Assembly (NCBI GenBank): GCA_041874725.1 | Contig: CP097466.1 | Location: 5,518,001 to 5,582,000, forward strand | Direction: 5' to 3' | DNA from: Duganella sp. BuS-21 | GTDB lineage: Bacteria; Pseudomonadota; Gammaproteobacteria; Burkholderiales; Burkholderiaceae_D | Length of the DNA stretch: 64,000 nucleotides | Part shown: one piece after another, positions 15,492-24,418 of the stretch | How the letters are laid out: every line of letters begins with the position of its first letter | Numbering within the stretch: the first letter of the stretch is position 1 | Position numbers and translations under genes: made by a program | Notes under the pieces: generated by a model | Database searches by the model: none | What the model was told of the DNA's origin: nothing | The model's input: only the letters and a program-made list of their open reading frames with translations

Positions 15492-18182
15492 TTATTGGGT
15501 CACCGGATTTGGCTTGTTCGGATCGAGGTTGTACTTGACCACGGCCTGCTCAACCACTTTCACGTCGATCTTGCCTTCTTCGGCCAGCGATTTCAGCGCG
15601 GCGACCACGATGTAGTAGCGGTTCACTTCGAAGAAATTACGCAGCGCGGCACGGGTGTCCGAACGGCCGAAACCATCGGTGCCCAGCACGCGGTAGGTGC
15701 GGTCTTTCGGAATGAAGGCGCGGATCTGTTCAGCAAACGCGCGCATGTAGTCGGTGGTGGCAACGATCGGGCCCGAAGTATCCTTCAGCAGTTGCGCCAC
15801 GTATGGCACGCGCTGCTCTTTGGTCGGGTTGACCAGGTTCCAGCGTTCGGCGTCCTGGCCGTCGCGCGCCACCAGGGTCAGCGAAGGAGCGGACCAGACG
15901 TCGGCGGCGATGTTCCAGTCGTTCTTCAGCAGTTCGGCGGCGAAGATCGATTCACGCAGGATGGTGCCCGAGCCGATCAGCTGCACGCGCTGCTTCAGCG
16001 ACTCGTCGCCTTTCTGCAGCAGGTACATACCTTTCAGGATGCCCTCTTCCTGGCCCGGCTTGATGCCTGGGTGGGAGTAGTTCTCGTTCATGATGGTGAT
16101 GTAGTAGAACACATCTTCCTGATCTTCCACCATGCGGCGCATGCCGTCCTGGATGATCACTGCCAGCTCGTGACCGAAGGTCGGGTCATACGGCATGCAG
16201 TTCGGCACAGCCGCTGCGAACAGGTGGCTATGGCCGTCTTCGTGCTGCAGGCCTTCGCCGTTCAGCGTGGTACGGCCGGCGGTGCCGCCCATCAGGAAGC
16301 CGCGCGCGCGCATGTCGGCCGCTGCCCACACCAGGTCGCCGATACGCTGCATACCGAACATCGAGTAGTAGGTATAGAACGGGATCATCACGCGGTTGTT
16401 GGTCGAGTACGACGTCGCCGCAGCGATCCACGAGCTCATACCGCCGGCTTCATTGATACCCTCTTGCAGGATCTGGCCGGCCTTGTCTTCGCGGTAGTAC
16501 ATCACCTGGTCCTTGTCGACCGGCTCGTACAACTGACCTTGTTGATTGAAGATACCCACCTGACGGAACAGGCCTTCCATACCGAAGGTACGCGATTCAT
16601 CGACCAGCACCGGCACGATGCGGGCGCCGACGCTCTGGTCTTTCAGCAGCGTGGTCAGGATACGCACGTAAGCCTGGGTCGACGACACTTCACGGCCTTC
16701 GGCAGTCGCATCCAGTACGTTCTGGAAGGCGCTCAGTGGCGGCACGGTCAGTTTTTCGTCGGCTTGCGGACGGCGGGCCGGTAGGTAGCCGCCCAGCGCG
16801 GCGCGGCGCTCGTGCAGGTACTTGATTTCCGGTGCGTCGTCGGCTGGCTTGTAGAACGGGATGTCGGCCAGCTTGTCGTCCGGGATAGGGATCGAGTAGC
16901 GGTCGCGCATTTCGCGCACGGCTTCGTCGGTCAGCTTCTTGGTGTTGTGCGCGGTGTTGCGTGCCTCGCCGTGCTTGCCCATGCCGAAGCCCTTGATGGT
17001 TTTCACCAGCAGAACGGTCGGTTGGCCTTTGTGTTCCTGCGCGACCTTGAAGGCGGCGTAGATCTTGTGCGGATCGTGGCCGCCACGGGTCAGGCGCCAG
17101 ATATCGTCGTCGGTCATGTTGGCAACCATCTCCAGCAGCTTAGGATGCTTGCCGAAGAAGTTGGCGCGCACGTAGGCGCCGTCTTTTGCCTTGTAGTTCT
17201 GGTATTCGCCGTCGACGGTTTCCATCATCACTTTGCGCAGGATGCCTTCTTTATCCTGTTGCAGCAGGGCGTCCCAACCTGGGCCCCAGATGACTTTGAC
17301 CACGTTCCAGCCGGCGCCGCGGAAGTCCGCTTCCAGTTCCTGGATGATCTTGCCGTTGCCGCGCACCGGGCCGTCCAGGCGCTGCAGGTTGCAGTTGACC
17401 ACGATGACCAGGTTGTCCAGCTTTTCGCGTGCGGCCATGCCGATCGCGCCCAGCGATTCCGGTTCGTCCATCTCGCCGTCGCCGCAGAAGGCCCAAACCT
17501 TGCGGTCGGTGGTGTCGGCGATCGAGCGCGCGTGCAGGTACTTCAGGAAGCGCGCCTGATAGATCGCCATCAGCGGGCCCAGGCCCATCGATACGGTCGG
17601 GAACTGCCAGAAGTTCGGCATCAGTTTCGGGTGCGGATACGACGACAGACCCTTGCCGTCGACTTCGCGGCGGTAATGGGTCAGTTGTTCTTCCGTCAGG
17701 CGGCCTTCCAGGAACGCGCGGGCGTAGACGCCCGGCGAGGAGTGACCCTGGATGTACAGCAGGTCGCCGCCGTGGTTTTCGCTCGGCGCTTTCCAGAAGT
17801 GGTTGAAGCCGATGCCCAGCATGTTGGCCAGCGAGGCGAACGAGGACAGGTGGCCGCCGAGGTCGCCGTCAACGCGGTTGGCCTTGACCACCATCGCCAT
17901 GGCGTTCCAGCGCATCCACGAGCGCAGCTTTTCTTCGTATTCGAGATTGCCTGGGCAGTGCGTTTCCAGGTGGGTAGGGATGGTGTTGACGTAAGCGGTA
18001 TTAGCGGAGAACGGGATATCGGAGCCGCTCTGGCGGGCCAGGTCGATCAACCGTTCCATCAGATAATGAGCGCGTTCAGGGCCCTCTTGTTCCAGCACTG
18101 CAGCCAGTGCGTCCAACCATTCTTTGGTTTCTTGCGAATCAGGGTCGGTGTTTGCCGTTACCTGGTCAAGTTGAGCTGACAT
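15492..18182 (-). CDS. aceE: Pyruvate dehydrogenase E1, homodimeric type
   Basis: 896 aa, close to E. coli AceE (887). The thiamine diphosphate motif is visible as WAFCGDGEMDEPES followed by LVIVVNCNLQRLDGPVRGNG. Other conserved blocks are HSSPGVYARAFLEGRLTEEQ and the C-terminal RTYRVLGTDGFGRSDTRAAL. It decarboxylates pyruvate and reductively acetylates the E2 lipoyl group. It is the first gene of the operon, preceded by a near-consensus sigma-70 promoter. Confidence 0.97.
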   Translation of the reverse strand: MSAQLDQVTANTDPDSQETKEWLDALAAVLEQEGPERAHYLMERLIDLARQSGSDIPFSANTAYVNTIPTHLETHCPGNLEYEEKLRSWMRWNAMAMVVKANRVDGDLGGHLSSFASLANMLGIGFNHFWKAPSENHGGDLLYIQGHSSPGVYARAFLEGRLTEEQLTHYRREVDGKGLSSYPHPKLMPNFWQFPTVSMGLGPLMAIYQARFLKYLHARSIADTTDRKVWAFCGDGEMDEPESLGAIGMAAREKLDNLVIVVNCNLQRLDGPVRGNGKIIQELEADFRGAGWNVVKVIWGPGWDALLQQDKEGILRKVMMETVDGEYQNYKAKDGAYVRANFFGKHPKLLEMVANMTDDDIWRLTRGGHDPHKIYAAFKVAQEHKGQPTVLLVKTIKGFGMGKHGEARNTAHNTKKLTDEAVREMRDRYSIPIPDDKLADIPFYKPADDAPEIKYLHERRAALGGYLPARRPQADEKLTVPPLSAFQNVLDATAEGREVSSTQAYVRILTTLLKDQSVGARIVPVLVDESRTFGMEGLFRQVGIFNQQGQLYEPVDKDQVMYYREDKAGQILQEGINEAGGMSSWIAAATSYSTNNRVMIPFYTYYSMFGMQRIGDLVWAAADMRARGFLMGGTAGRTTLNGEGLQHEDGHSHLFAAAVPNCMPYDPTFGHELAVIIQDGMRRMVEDQEDVFYYITIMNENYSHPGIKPGQEEGILKGMYLLQKGDESLKQRVQLIGSGTILRESIFAAELLKNDWNIAADVWSAPSLTLVARDGQDAERWNLVNPTKEQRVPYVAQLLKDTSGPIVATTDYMRAFAEQIRAFIPKDRTYRVLGTDGFGRSDTRAALRNFFEVNRYYIVVAALKSLAEEGKIDVKVVEQAVVKYNLDPNKPNPVTQ

Positions 18183-18246
18183 GTATTAAGTCTCCTGAGT
18201 TTGAGAGTTCGCTGATTATTTACTAATACTTTGATGACGTGTGAGG

Positions 18247-18275
18247 ATTCTATCAGCGATTTTGTCCTTTTTCAA
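18247..18275 (-). promoter_or_regulatory. Sigma-70 promoter of the aceE operon
   Basis: On the minus strand TTGAAA (18275-18270) and TAGAAT (18252-18247) are separated by exactly 17 bp. The -10 box is 64 bp upstream of the aceE start. An ATTTCA-N5-TGAAAT inverted repeat (18289-18305) lies just upstream of the -35 box and could be a regulator site. Confidence 0.65.
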
Positions 18276-18415
18276 ATTACGATAAGTCATTTCATATAGT
18301 GAAATTTCCCTATGAAAACCTTGTGCGGTGCAGCATGGCCAAACCGTCGAAAACGAGGCGGGATGCGCCTTGCGGCCTTATAATCCTGCTTTCCCTCTAC
18401 CACCTTGCGTAAATC

Positions 18416-19261
18416 ATGCCTGCTCAACTGATCGACGGAGTCGCCCTCTCCAAAAAACTGCGTGCCGAAATTGCTGCACGTGCTGCCGCCCTCACCGCCC
18501 AAGGCAAACAGCCCGGCCTGGCCGTCATTATTGTCGGTGACGATCCCGCCAGCCACGTTTATGTTCGTAACAAGGTCAAGGCGTGCGAAGACGCCGGCTT
18601 CTACTCGCTCAAGGATCAATACCCGGCCGAGCTGACCGAAGCGGCGCTGCTGGAGCGTATCGCCCAGCTGAACGCCGATCCGGCCATCCACGGCATCCTG
18701 GTGCAGATGCCGCTGCCGAAGCACATCGACCCGCACAAGGTGATCGAGGCGATCTCGGTCAAGAAGGACGTGGACGGCTACGCCGTGCTGAGCGCCGGCG
18801 AGCTGATGACCGGGCTGGACGGCTTCCGCCCATGTACGCCGTATGGCTGCATGAAGCTGATCGAGAGCACCGGCGTCGACCTGCGCGGCAAGCATGCGGT
18901 GGTGATCGGCCGCAGCAACACCGTCGGCAAGCCGATGGGCCTGCTGCTCTTGCAAGCGAACGCTACCGTCACCATCTGCCATAGCGCGACCCCGGATATC
19001 GGCCTGTACACGCGTCAGGCCGACGTGGTCGTGGCCGCAACCGGCCGCCGCAACACCTTGACTGCTGATATGGTGAAGCCGGGCGCGATCGTGATCGACG
19101 TCGGCATCAACCGCAATGAAGAAGGCAAGTTGTGCGGCGATGTGGACTTCGACGGCATCAAGGAAGTGGCATCGCACATTACGCCCGTACCAGGCGGCGT
19201 GGGCCCGATGACCATTACCATGCTGTTGATGAACACGGTGGAGGCGGCTGAGCGCGTTTAA
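18416..19261 (+). CDS. folD: Bifunctional methylenetetrahydrofolate dehydrogenase/cyclohydrolase
   Basis: 281 aa, normal FolD length. Signature blocks are [45 protein letters not shown], and the NADP-binding [20 protein letters not shown], ending with [17 protein letters not shown]. It interconverts 5,10-methylene- and 10-formyl-tetrahydrofolate in the cytosol. It is divergent from aceE. A REP-type palindrome begins immediately after its stop. Confidence 0.97.
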   Translation: MPAQLIDGVALSKKLRAEIAARAAALTAQGKQPGLAVIIVGDDPASHVYVRNKVKACEDAGFYSLKDQYPAELTEAALLERIAQLNADPAIHGILVQMPLPKHIDPHKVIEAISVKKDVDGYAVLSAGELMTGLDGFRPCTPYGCMKLIESTGVDLRGKHAVVIGRSNTVGKPMGLLLLQANATVTICHSATPDIGLYTRQADVVVAATGRRNTLTADMVKPGAIVIDVGINRNEEGKLCGDVDFDGIKEVASHITPVPGGVGPMTITMLLMNTVEAAERV

Positions 19262-19334
19262 CCGTCGTTCCCGCGAAAGCGGGAACCTATGCTGAGCCAG
19301 CGTTCTATGGATCCCCGCCTTCGCGGGGACGACG
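19262..19334. repeat. REP-type paired palindrome between folD and prlC
   Basis: Two hairpins: GTTCCCGC-GAAA-GCGGGAAC (19267-19286) and TCCCCGC-CTTC-GCGGGGA (19312-19329). They are flanked by outward CGTCG and GACG(A)CG. It belongs to the same family as 37239-37310. It fills the folD-prlC gap and could terminate folD or stabilise mRNA. Confidence 0.75.
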
Positions 19335-19354
19335 CTGTAACAATGGAATTGAAT

Positions 19355-21427
19355 ATGACTGCTACTAATCCCCTGCTCGACTTCAGCGGCCTGCCGCGCT
19401 TTGACGCCATCCAGCCCGCGCACGTCACCCCGGCCATCGATGAACTGCTGGCCAAGAGCCGCGCCGTGGTCGCGCAACTGCAAGCGCCTTCGGACGACGT
19501 CAGCTGGGACGGCTTCGTCACCCCGCTGGAGAACGCCACCGAGCTGCTGGGCCGCGCCTGGGGCATCGTCAGTCATCTGAACAACGTGGTGGACACGCCC
19601 GAACTGCGCGCCGTCTACAACGAGAACCAACCCAAGGTCACCGAATTCTGGACCGAGCTGGGCCAGAACGAAGCGCTGTTCGCCAAGTACAAGGCGCTGC
19701 GCACATCGGCCGAGTTCGCCACGCTGTCGCCGGCCCGCCAGCGCATCGTCGACAACGCCATCCGCGATTTCCGCATGGGCGGCGCCGAACTGCCGGAAGA
19801 TCAAAAACAACGCTTTGCCGCCATCCAGGAAGAACACGCGATGACCTCCACGCGCTTCTCGGAAAACGTGCTCGACGCCACCAACGACTACAAGCTGCTG
19901 GTGACCGACGAAGCCGACCTGGCCGGCCTGCCGGACGACGTCAAAGCGGCCGCCCGCGCCGCCGCGGAAAAAGAAAACAAACAGGGCTGGGAATTCTCGC
20001 TGCACTTCCCGTCCTACTACCCGATCCTGCAATTCGCCGACAAGCGCGAACTGCGCGCAACCATCTACCGCGCCAACGCCACCAAGGCCTCCGAGCAGGG
20101 CGATGTGTTCTCCAAAAAGGAAGAGTGGGACAACACCCAGAACATCGTCACGCTGCTCAAGCTGCGCGACGAAGAAGCCAAGCTGCTCGGCTATAACAAC
20201 TTCGCCGAAGTCTCGCTGGTGCCGAAGATGGCCAAGTCGCCCGACGAAGTGATCGCCTTCCTGGAAGACCTCGCCAAGCGCGCCCGCCCGTTCGCGGAAA
20301 AAGACCTGGCCGAGCTCAAGCAGTTTGCCAAGGAAGAGCTCGGCATCGACGAGCTGAAAGCCTGGGACATTCCTTACGCTTCCGAAAAACTGCAGGAACG
20401 CCGCTACGCCTTCTCGGCGCAGGAAGTGAAGCAATACTTCCCCGAGCATAAAGTGGTCGACGGCCTGTTCCGCCTGATCCAAAGCCTGTTCAACGTCGAG
20501 ATCAAAACCGACGATGCACCGGTCTGGCACCAGGACGTGCGCTTCTTCCGCATCGAACGCAACAGCAAGCTGATCGGCCAGTTCTACCTCGACCTGTACG
20601 CGCGCGCCGGCAAGAGCGGCGGCGCCTGGATGGACGATGCACGCGGCCGCCGCGCCGACGAGACCAATGTGCAAACCCCGGTCGCCTACCTGACCTGCAA
20701 CTTCACCGAGCCTGCCGTGGTGGACGGCGTCACCAAGCCATCGCTGTTCACGCACGACGAAGTCACCACGCTGTTCCACGAGTTCGGCCACGGCCTGCAT
20801 CACATGCTGACGCAAGTGGATGAACTGGGCGTGTCCGGCATCTCCGGCGTGGAATGGGATGCGGTCGAGTTGCCGTCGCAGTTCATGGAGAACTTCTGCT
20901 GGGAATGGGAGGTGCTCGAACACATGACCGCGCACGCCGTCACCGGCGAACCGCTGCCGCGCGCGCTGTACGACAAGATGCTGGCCGCGAAGAATTACCA
21001 GTCCGGCCTGCAGACCTTGCGCCAAGTCGAGTTCTCGCTGCTCGACATGCACCTGCACTACGACTACGACGCCAGCAGCAGCAAGACCGTGCAGCAACTG
21101 ATCGATGAAGTGCGCGCCAAGTTCTCGCTGCTGATTCCGCCGTCGTTCAACCGTTTCCAGAACTCCTTCGGCCACATCTTCGCCGGCGGTTACGCGGCCG
21201 GCTACTACAGCTACAAGTGGGCCGAGGTCTTGTCCGCCGACGCCTACGCCGCGTTTGAAGAAGCGCAGAAGCTGGGCCCGGCCGCCGTATCGGAAACCGG
21301 CAAGCGCTACCTGGCGGAGATCCTGTCGGTCGGCGGTTCGCGTCCAGCACTGGAATCGTTCACCGCTTTCCGCGGCCGCGAGCCCAGCATCGACGCACTG
21401 TTGCGCCATAGCGGCATGGCTGCTTAA
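19355..21427 (+). CDS. prlC: Oligopeptidase A (M3 metallopeptidase)
   Basis: 690 aa from ATG 19355, with GGAA at a proper distance; E. coli PrlC is 680 aa. An in-frame ATG at 19289 lies inside the REP palindrome and is rejected; 19343 is also possible. The zinc-binding motif HEFGHGLHHML lies in FTHDEVTTLFHEFGHGLHH, with a downstream Glu in SGVEWDAVELPSQFMEN. Earlier conserved blocks are RFSENVLDATNDY and GQFYLDLYARAGKSGGAWM. A cytosolic peptidase that degrades cleaved signal peptides and oligopeptides. Confidence 0.95.
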   Translation: MTATNPLLDFSGLPRFDAIQPAHVTPAIDELLAKSRAVVAQLQAPSDDVSWDGFVTPLENATELLGRAWGIVSHLNNVVDTPELRAVYNENQPKVTEFWTELGQNEALFAKYKALRTSAEFATLSPARQRIVDNAIRDFRMGGAELPEDQKQRFAAIQEEHAMTSTRFSENVLDATNDYKLLVTDEADLAGLPDDVKAAARAAAEKENKQGWEFSLHFPSYYPILQFADKRELRATIYRANATKASEQGDVFSKKEEWDNTQNIVTLLKLRDEEAKLLGYNNFAEVSLVPKMAKSPDEVIAFLEDLAKRARPFAEKDLAELKQFAKEELGIDELKAWDIPYASEKLQERRYAFSAQEVKQYFPEHKVVDGLFRLIQSLFNVEIKTDDAPVWHQDVRFFRIERNSKLIGQFYLDLYARAGKSGGAWMDDARGRRADETNVQTPVAYLTCNFTEPAVVDGVTKPSLFTHDEVTTLFHEFGHGLHHMLTQVDELGVSGISGVEWDAVELPSQFMENFCWEWEVLEHMTAHAVTGEPLPRALYDKMLAAKNYQSGLQTLRQVEFSLLDMHLHYDYDASSSKTVQQLIDEVRAKFSLLIPPSFNRFQNSFGHIFAGGYAAGYYSYKWAEVLSADAYAAFEEAQKLGPAAVSETGKRYLAEILSVGGSRPALESFTAFRGREPSIDALLRHSGMAA

Positions 21428-21527
21428 GACTTCACTTTAACTTCACCTCTGCGTTCGCGCCGGAGCCCGCTCGATAGCAACATCGATGCCAGCGGTTTCC
21501 GGCGTTTTCGCATACACTGGATTCACC

Positions 21528-21959
21528 ATGACACGCATCGACTTCCACACCAATGTACCGGACAAGCTGGACTACGCCTGCCGCCTCGCGCGCAAGGCCT
21601 GGGCCGCCAACAACCGTGTGGTGGTGTTGACCGACGATGAAACGCAACTGGCGGAACTTAACGCGGCGATGTGGAATTTTTCCGCCGTTGATTTCCTGCC
21701 GCATGTGTCGGCGGACGATGCGCTGGCGGCGCACACGCCGATTTTATTGACCGCCTCCGATGAGGCGGAATTACCACACACGCACAAAGAATTATTGGTC
21801 AATCTGTCGCGCCGGACGCCATCGCAATTGACGCAGTTCGCGCGCATGATCGAAGTGATTTCCTCGGACGAGGATGATGCGGCTGCCGGCCGTAAGCGTT
21901 ATGTCGCATACAAGCAGCAAGACTATCCACTTACCCACTTTGTCACAGGAAAATCATGA
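21528..21959 (+). CDS. holC: DNA polymerase III subunit chi
   Basis: 143 aa from ATG 21528. Chi features are the N-terminal IDFHTNVPDKLDYACRLARK and later RVVVLTDDETQLAELNAAMW, with the C-terminal IEVISSDEDDAAAGRKRYVA and YPLTHFVTG. Chi binds psi and SSB in the clamp-loader complex. The stop overlaps the next gene's start by 4 bp (ATGA). Confidence 0.93.
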   Translation: MTRIDFHTNVPDKLDYACRLARKAWAANNRVVVLTDDETQLAELNAAMWNFSAVDFLPHVSADDALAAHTPILLTASDEAELPHTHKELLVNLSRRTPSQLTQFARMIEVISSDEDDAAAGRKRYVAYKQQDYPLTHFVTGKS

Positions 21960-22336
21960 GCCAAGCATCGTTTGACGCAAGTATCCCTGTCTTGACGGAA
22001 GTCCTGAAGGCCGAGGCGCCGCTCGCTGAGTTGGCGGCGCCCCTGCCCCAGGCCACACCCGCCGACCAGCTGGAAGCCGCCGCCATCGACGGCTGGAGCG
22101 AAGCGGAATGGGCGATGATGGAGCACCGCCTGTCGGTGCGCATCATGCACCAGTTGCAGTCGCGCGTGGACTTCGTGCTCGAACAGCGCATCAAGGACAG
22201 TATGGCGGAAGTGCTGAGCCACGCCCTGCACGACCTGACCAATGAAATCCGCATCGGCCTGCACGACACCATCGAAAAAATCGTTTCCCGCGCCGTGTTG
22301 CAGGAACTCACCCACCTGCAAGCGCAGAAGAAATAA
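21956..22336 (+). CDS. Conserved hypothetical protein downstream of holC (possibly DUF2486-like)
   Basis: 126 aa, acidic and mainly helical. An Ala/Pro-rich N-terminal third is followed by a long amphipathic helix (WAMMEHRLSVRIMHQLQSRV through HALHDLTNEIRIGLHD). No catalytic motif is seen. Translational coupling to holC (ATGA overlap) is typical of Burkholderiales genomes, where a short unknown protein follows holC. I recall DUF2486 for this position but cannot confirm the family. A role near the replisome is only suggested by context. Confidence 0.75.
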   Translation: MSQASFDASIPVLTEVLKAEAPLAELAAPLPQATPADQLEAAAIDGWSEAEWAMMEHRLSVRIMHQLQSRVDFVLEQRIKDSMAEVLSHALHDLTNEIRIGLHDTIEKIVSRAVLQELTHLQAQKK

Positions 22337-22348
22337 GCCCCGCCTCCC

Positions 22349-22376
22349 GGTCCATGCCCACGCTGGTGCATGGACC
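22349..22376 (+). terminator. Possible hairpin downstream of the holC operon
   Basis: GGTCCATGC (22349-22357) and GCATGGACC (22368-22376) form a perfect 9-bp stem with a 10-nt loop, 12 bp beyond the stop. There is no T-run, so terminator function is uncertain. Confidence 0.35.
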
Positions 22377-22511
22377 GCACTCCCCTGAAGCAGGTTTGCC
22401 TCAAATCAGGGCAACGCTCCAAAAAAGATCAAAACCACCGGTTTCACGCTTTGCGCCGGCAATAATTTGTTGTACCTTGGTGGCCTTGCATACAACTTTG
22501 GAGATTTGCAC

Positions 22512-23645
22512 ATGCAGTTCAAATTCATTCCTCTCGCCATAGCCCTGGCTTTTGCCGGTAGCGCTGGTGCGCAAGAAGTGATTAAGATCGGTCACGTCGG
22601 TCCAGTCTCCGGTCCTTCCGCACACTTGGGCAAGGACAATGAAAACGGCGCCAAGATGGCGGTTGAAGAATTGAACGCCAAAGGCTTCAAGATCGACGGC
22701 AAACCAGTCAAGTTCGTGCTGCAGCTGGAAGACGACGGCAGCGATCCGAAACAGGGCACGGCGGTGGCGCAGAAGCTGGTTGACGCCAAAGTCAACGGCG
22801 TGATCGGCCACCTGAATTCCGGCACCTCTATCCCCGCCTCCAAGATTTACCACGACGCCGGCATCCCGCAAATCTCGCCGGCCACCACCCAGACCAAATA
22901 CACACAGCAAGGCTTCAAGTCGGTGTTCCGCGTGGTGGCCAACGACGCCAAGCTGGGCGGCTCGCTGGGCAGCTACGCCATCACCAAACTGGGCGCGAAA
23001 AAGATCGCCGTCATCGACGATCGCACCGCCTACGGCCAGGGCGTGGCCGATGAGTTCATGAAGGCCGCCAAGAAGGCTGCGCCGGGCGCCGAGTTCACCA
23101 AGGAATTCACCAACGATAAGGCGACCGACTTCAACGCCATTCTCACCAAGATCAAGGCCAAGAATCCGGACCTGGTCTTCTTCGGCGGCATGGACTCGGT
23201 CGGCGGCCCGCTGCTGCGCCAGATGAAGGCGCTGGGCATCAACGCCAAGTACATGGGCGGCGACGGCATCTGCACCGAATCGTTGCCCAAGCTGGCCGGG
23301 ACGGCGGCCGCCAACGGCGTGGTCACCTGCGCTGAGGCGGGCGGCGTCACCGCCGAGCAGCAAAAGAACATGGACGACTTCGTCGCCCGCTACAAGAAGA
23401 AATACAACGCCGACGTGCAGATCTACTCGCCGTATGTGTACGACGCCGTCATGACGTTGGCCACCGCCATGCAGGAAGCCAAGTCCTCGCAGCCGGCCAA
23501 GTACCTGCCCTTCCTGCAGAAGATCAAGTACCAGGGCGTTACCGGCCTGATCGCGTTTGACGACAAGGGCGACATCAAGGACGGCTCGCTGACCCTGTTC
23601 ACCTACACGGACGGCAAGAAGACCAAGATCGAAGTCATCAAATAA
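22512..23645 (+). CDS. Branched-chain amino acid ABC transporter substrate-binding protein (LivJ/LivK type)
   Basis: 377 aa from ATG 22512 (TTTGGAG upstream); the signal peptide is MQFKFIPLAIALAFAGSAGA. Periplasmic-binding fold type I with characteristic IKIGHVGPVSGPSAHLGKDN, GVIGHLNSGTSIPASKIY, VFRVVANDAKLGGSLGSYA and VAVIDDRTAYGQG-like sequence. It captures leucine/isoleucine/valine or related amino acids. No permease or ATPase genes adjoin it, so it must act with an importer encoded elsewhere. Confidence 0.92.
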   Translation: MQFKFIPLAIALAFAGSAGAQEVIKIGHVGPVSGPSAHLGKDNENGAKMAVEELNAKGFKIDGKPVKFVLQLEDDGSDPKQGTAVAQKLVDAKVNGVIGHLNSGTSIPASKIYHDAGIPQISPATTQTKYTQQGFKSVFRVVANDAKLGGSLGSYAITKLGAKKIAVIDDRTAYGQGVADEFMKAAKKAAPGAEFTKEFTNDKATDFNAILTKIKAKNPDLVFFGGMDSVGGPLLRQMKALGINAKYMGGDGICTESLPKLAGTAAANGVVTCAEAGGVTAEQQKNMDDFVARYKKKYNADVQIYSPYVYDAVMTLATAMQEAKSSQPAKYLPFLQKIKYQGVTGLIAFDDKGDIKDGSLTLFTYTDGKKTKIEVIK

Positions 23646-23653
23646 GCAGTACG

Positions 23654-23680
23654 TAAAAAAAGCGCCGCAAGGCGCTTTTT
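23654..23680. terminator. Bidirectional terminator between the amino acid binding protein and cytochrome c
   Basis: AAAAAGCGCC-GCAA-GGCGCTTTTT: GC stem with A-run before and T-run after, placed between convergent genes. Confidence 0.85.
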
Positions 23681-23704
23681 CACTTTTATGGCATCCGGCA
23701 CTGA

Positions 23705-24025
23705 TTACTTCTGTGCCAGCACCCATTTCACCAGGGTCTTGGCTTCCGCTTCGCTGACTTGCGGATTGGCCGGCATCGGGATCGCACCCCAGGTGCCCGA
23801 GCCGCCCTTCATGACCTTGGTCACCAGCTTGGCTTCGGCGTCTTTCTGGCCAGCGTATTTAGCGGCTACGTCCTTGTACGCAGGGCCAACCAGCTTGGTG
23901 GCAACCGCGTGGCACGCCATGCAGTTTTTCGCCTTGGCCAGGTCGCCGCCCGCGTCCGCCATGGCGGTCTGCGAAGCCAGCGCCGAAGCCAGTACTACTC
24001 CAGCCATCATCAAATGTCGTTTCAT
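23705..24025 (-). CDS. Small periplasmic c-type cytochrome (class I, c551/c552-like)
   Basis: 106 aa from the ATG at 24025, which follows GGAG; an upstream ATG at 24052 would spoil the signal. The signal peptide is MKRHLMMAGVVLASALASQTAMA. Haem binding CMACH (AKAKNCMACHAVATKLVGP) and the axial Met in WGAIPMPANPQVSE are both present, so it is a functional-looking monohaem electron carrier. It probably feeds a terminal oxidase or peroxidase. Monocistronic. Confidence 0.93.
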   Translation of the reverse strand: MKRHLMMAGVVLASALASQTAMADAGGDLAKAKNCMACHAVATKLVGPAYKDVAAKYAGQKDAEAKLVTKVMKGGSGTWGAIPMPANPQVSEAEAKTLVKWVLAQK

Positions 24026-24164
24026 TGTATTCTCCAGGTGAGTGCTACTCAATTACGCGACTTATTTTACCGCGTTTTGCTTTGACGCATTTAACGCTTG
24101 GGTCGAGTAAACGTTGACTTGAACCTGAATATTGCTTGTAAGATGGAGGATAGAGGAGGAAATC

Positions 24165-24386
24165 ATGCCACTGATCCTATTGATCGTCGCTCTGGTTGCG
24201 CTGCGCTACTTTGAAGTGTGGAAATTTGCCGAATTATCCTGGTGGGCGATCGGCGCCCTGATGGTGGTTGCATTCCTGTGGTTTGAGTTCCTGGAACCGA
24301 TGCTCGGCTTCGATAAGCGCCGCGCCCACAACGAAGATGAGCGGCGACGCAAGGAGCGCGTCACCAAAACCTTCGATAAGAAATGA
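24165..24386 (+). CDS. Small Trp-rich protein (TIGR04438-like)
   Basis: 73 aa with AGAGGAGG just upstream of ATG 24165. Two membrane helices (PLILLIVALVALRYF and ELSWWAIGALMVVAFLWFEF) are followed by a charged, Arg/Glu/Lys-rich tail (KRRAHNEDERRRKERVTKTF). This matches the betaproteobacterial small Trp-rich family (TIGR04438) as I know it. The function is unknown; the charged tail probably faces the cytoplasm. Confidence 0.82.
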   Translation: MPLILLIVALVALRYFEVWKFAELSWWAIGALMVVAFLWFEFLEPMLGFDKRRAHNEDERRRKERVTKTFDKK

Positions 24387-24390
24387 CCGC

Positions 24391-24412
24391 CGCTCCCGCT
24401 TTCGCGGGAGCG
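24391..24412. repeat. Single REP-type hairpin between the Trp-rich protein gene and ilvD
   Basis: CGCTCCCGC-TTTC-GCGGGAGCG, a perfect 9-bp stem in the 32-bp gap between convergent genes. Its core (CCCGCNTTCGCGGG) resembles the paired REP elements at 19267 and 37239. It may serve as a terminator. Confidence 0.6.
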
Positions 24413-24418
24413 CTGGAG

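Noticed and set aside
13656..16784. A 1042-codon plus-strand frame opposite lpdA, aceF and aceE
   Set aside because: It shadows three certain genes and has repetitive His/Arg-rich composition.
19289..19354. N-terminal extension of oligopeptidase A from an ATG at 19289
   Set aside because: The extension would translate the REP palindrome; a better RBS precedes the ATG at 19355.
18287..21409. A 1040-codon minus-strand frame opposite folD and prlC
   Set aside because: It crosses two real genes and a REP palindrome and has no recognisable domain.
24053..24164. Possible RNA gene between cytochrome c and the Trp-rich protein
   Set aside because: Only an A/T-rich promoter-like stretch is visible; no stable fold or motif was found.
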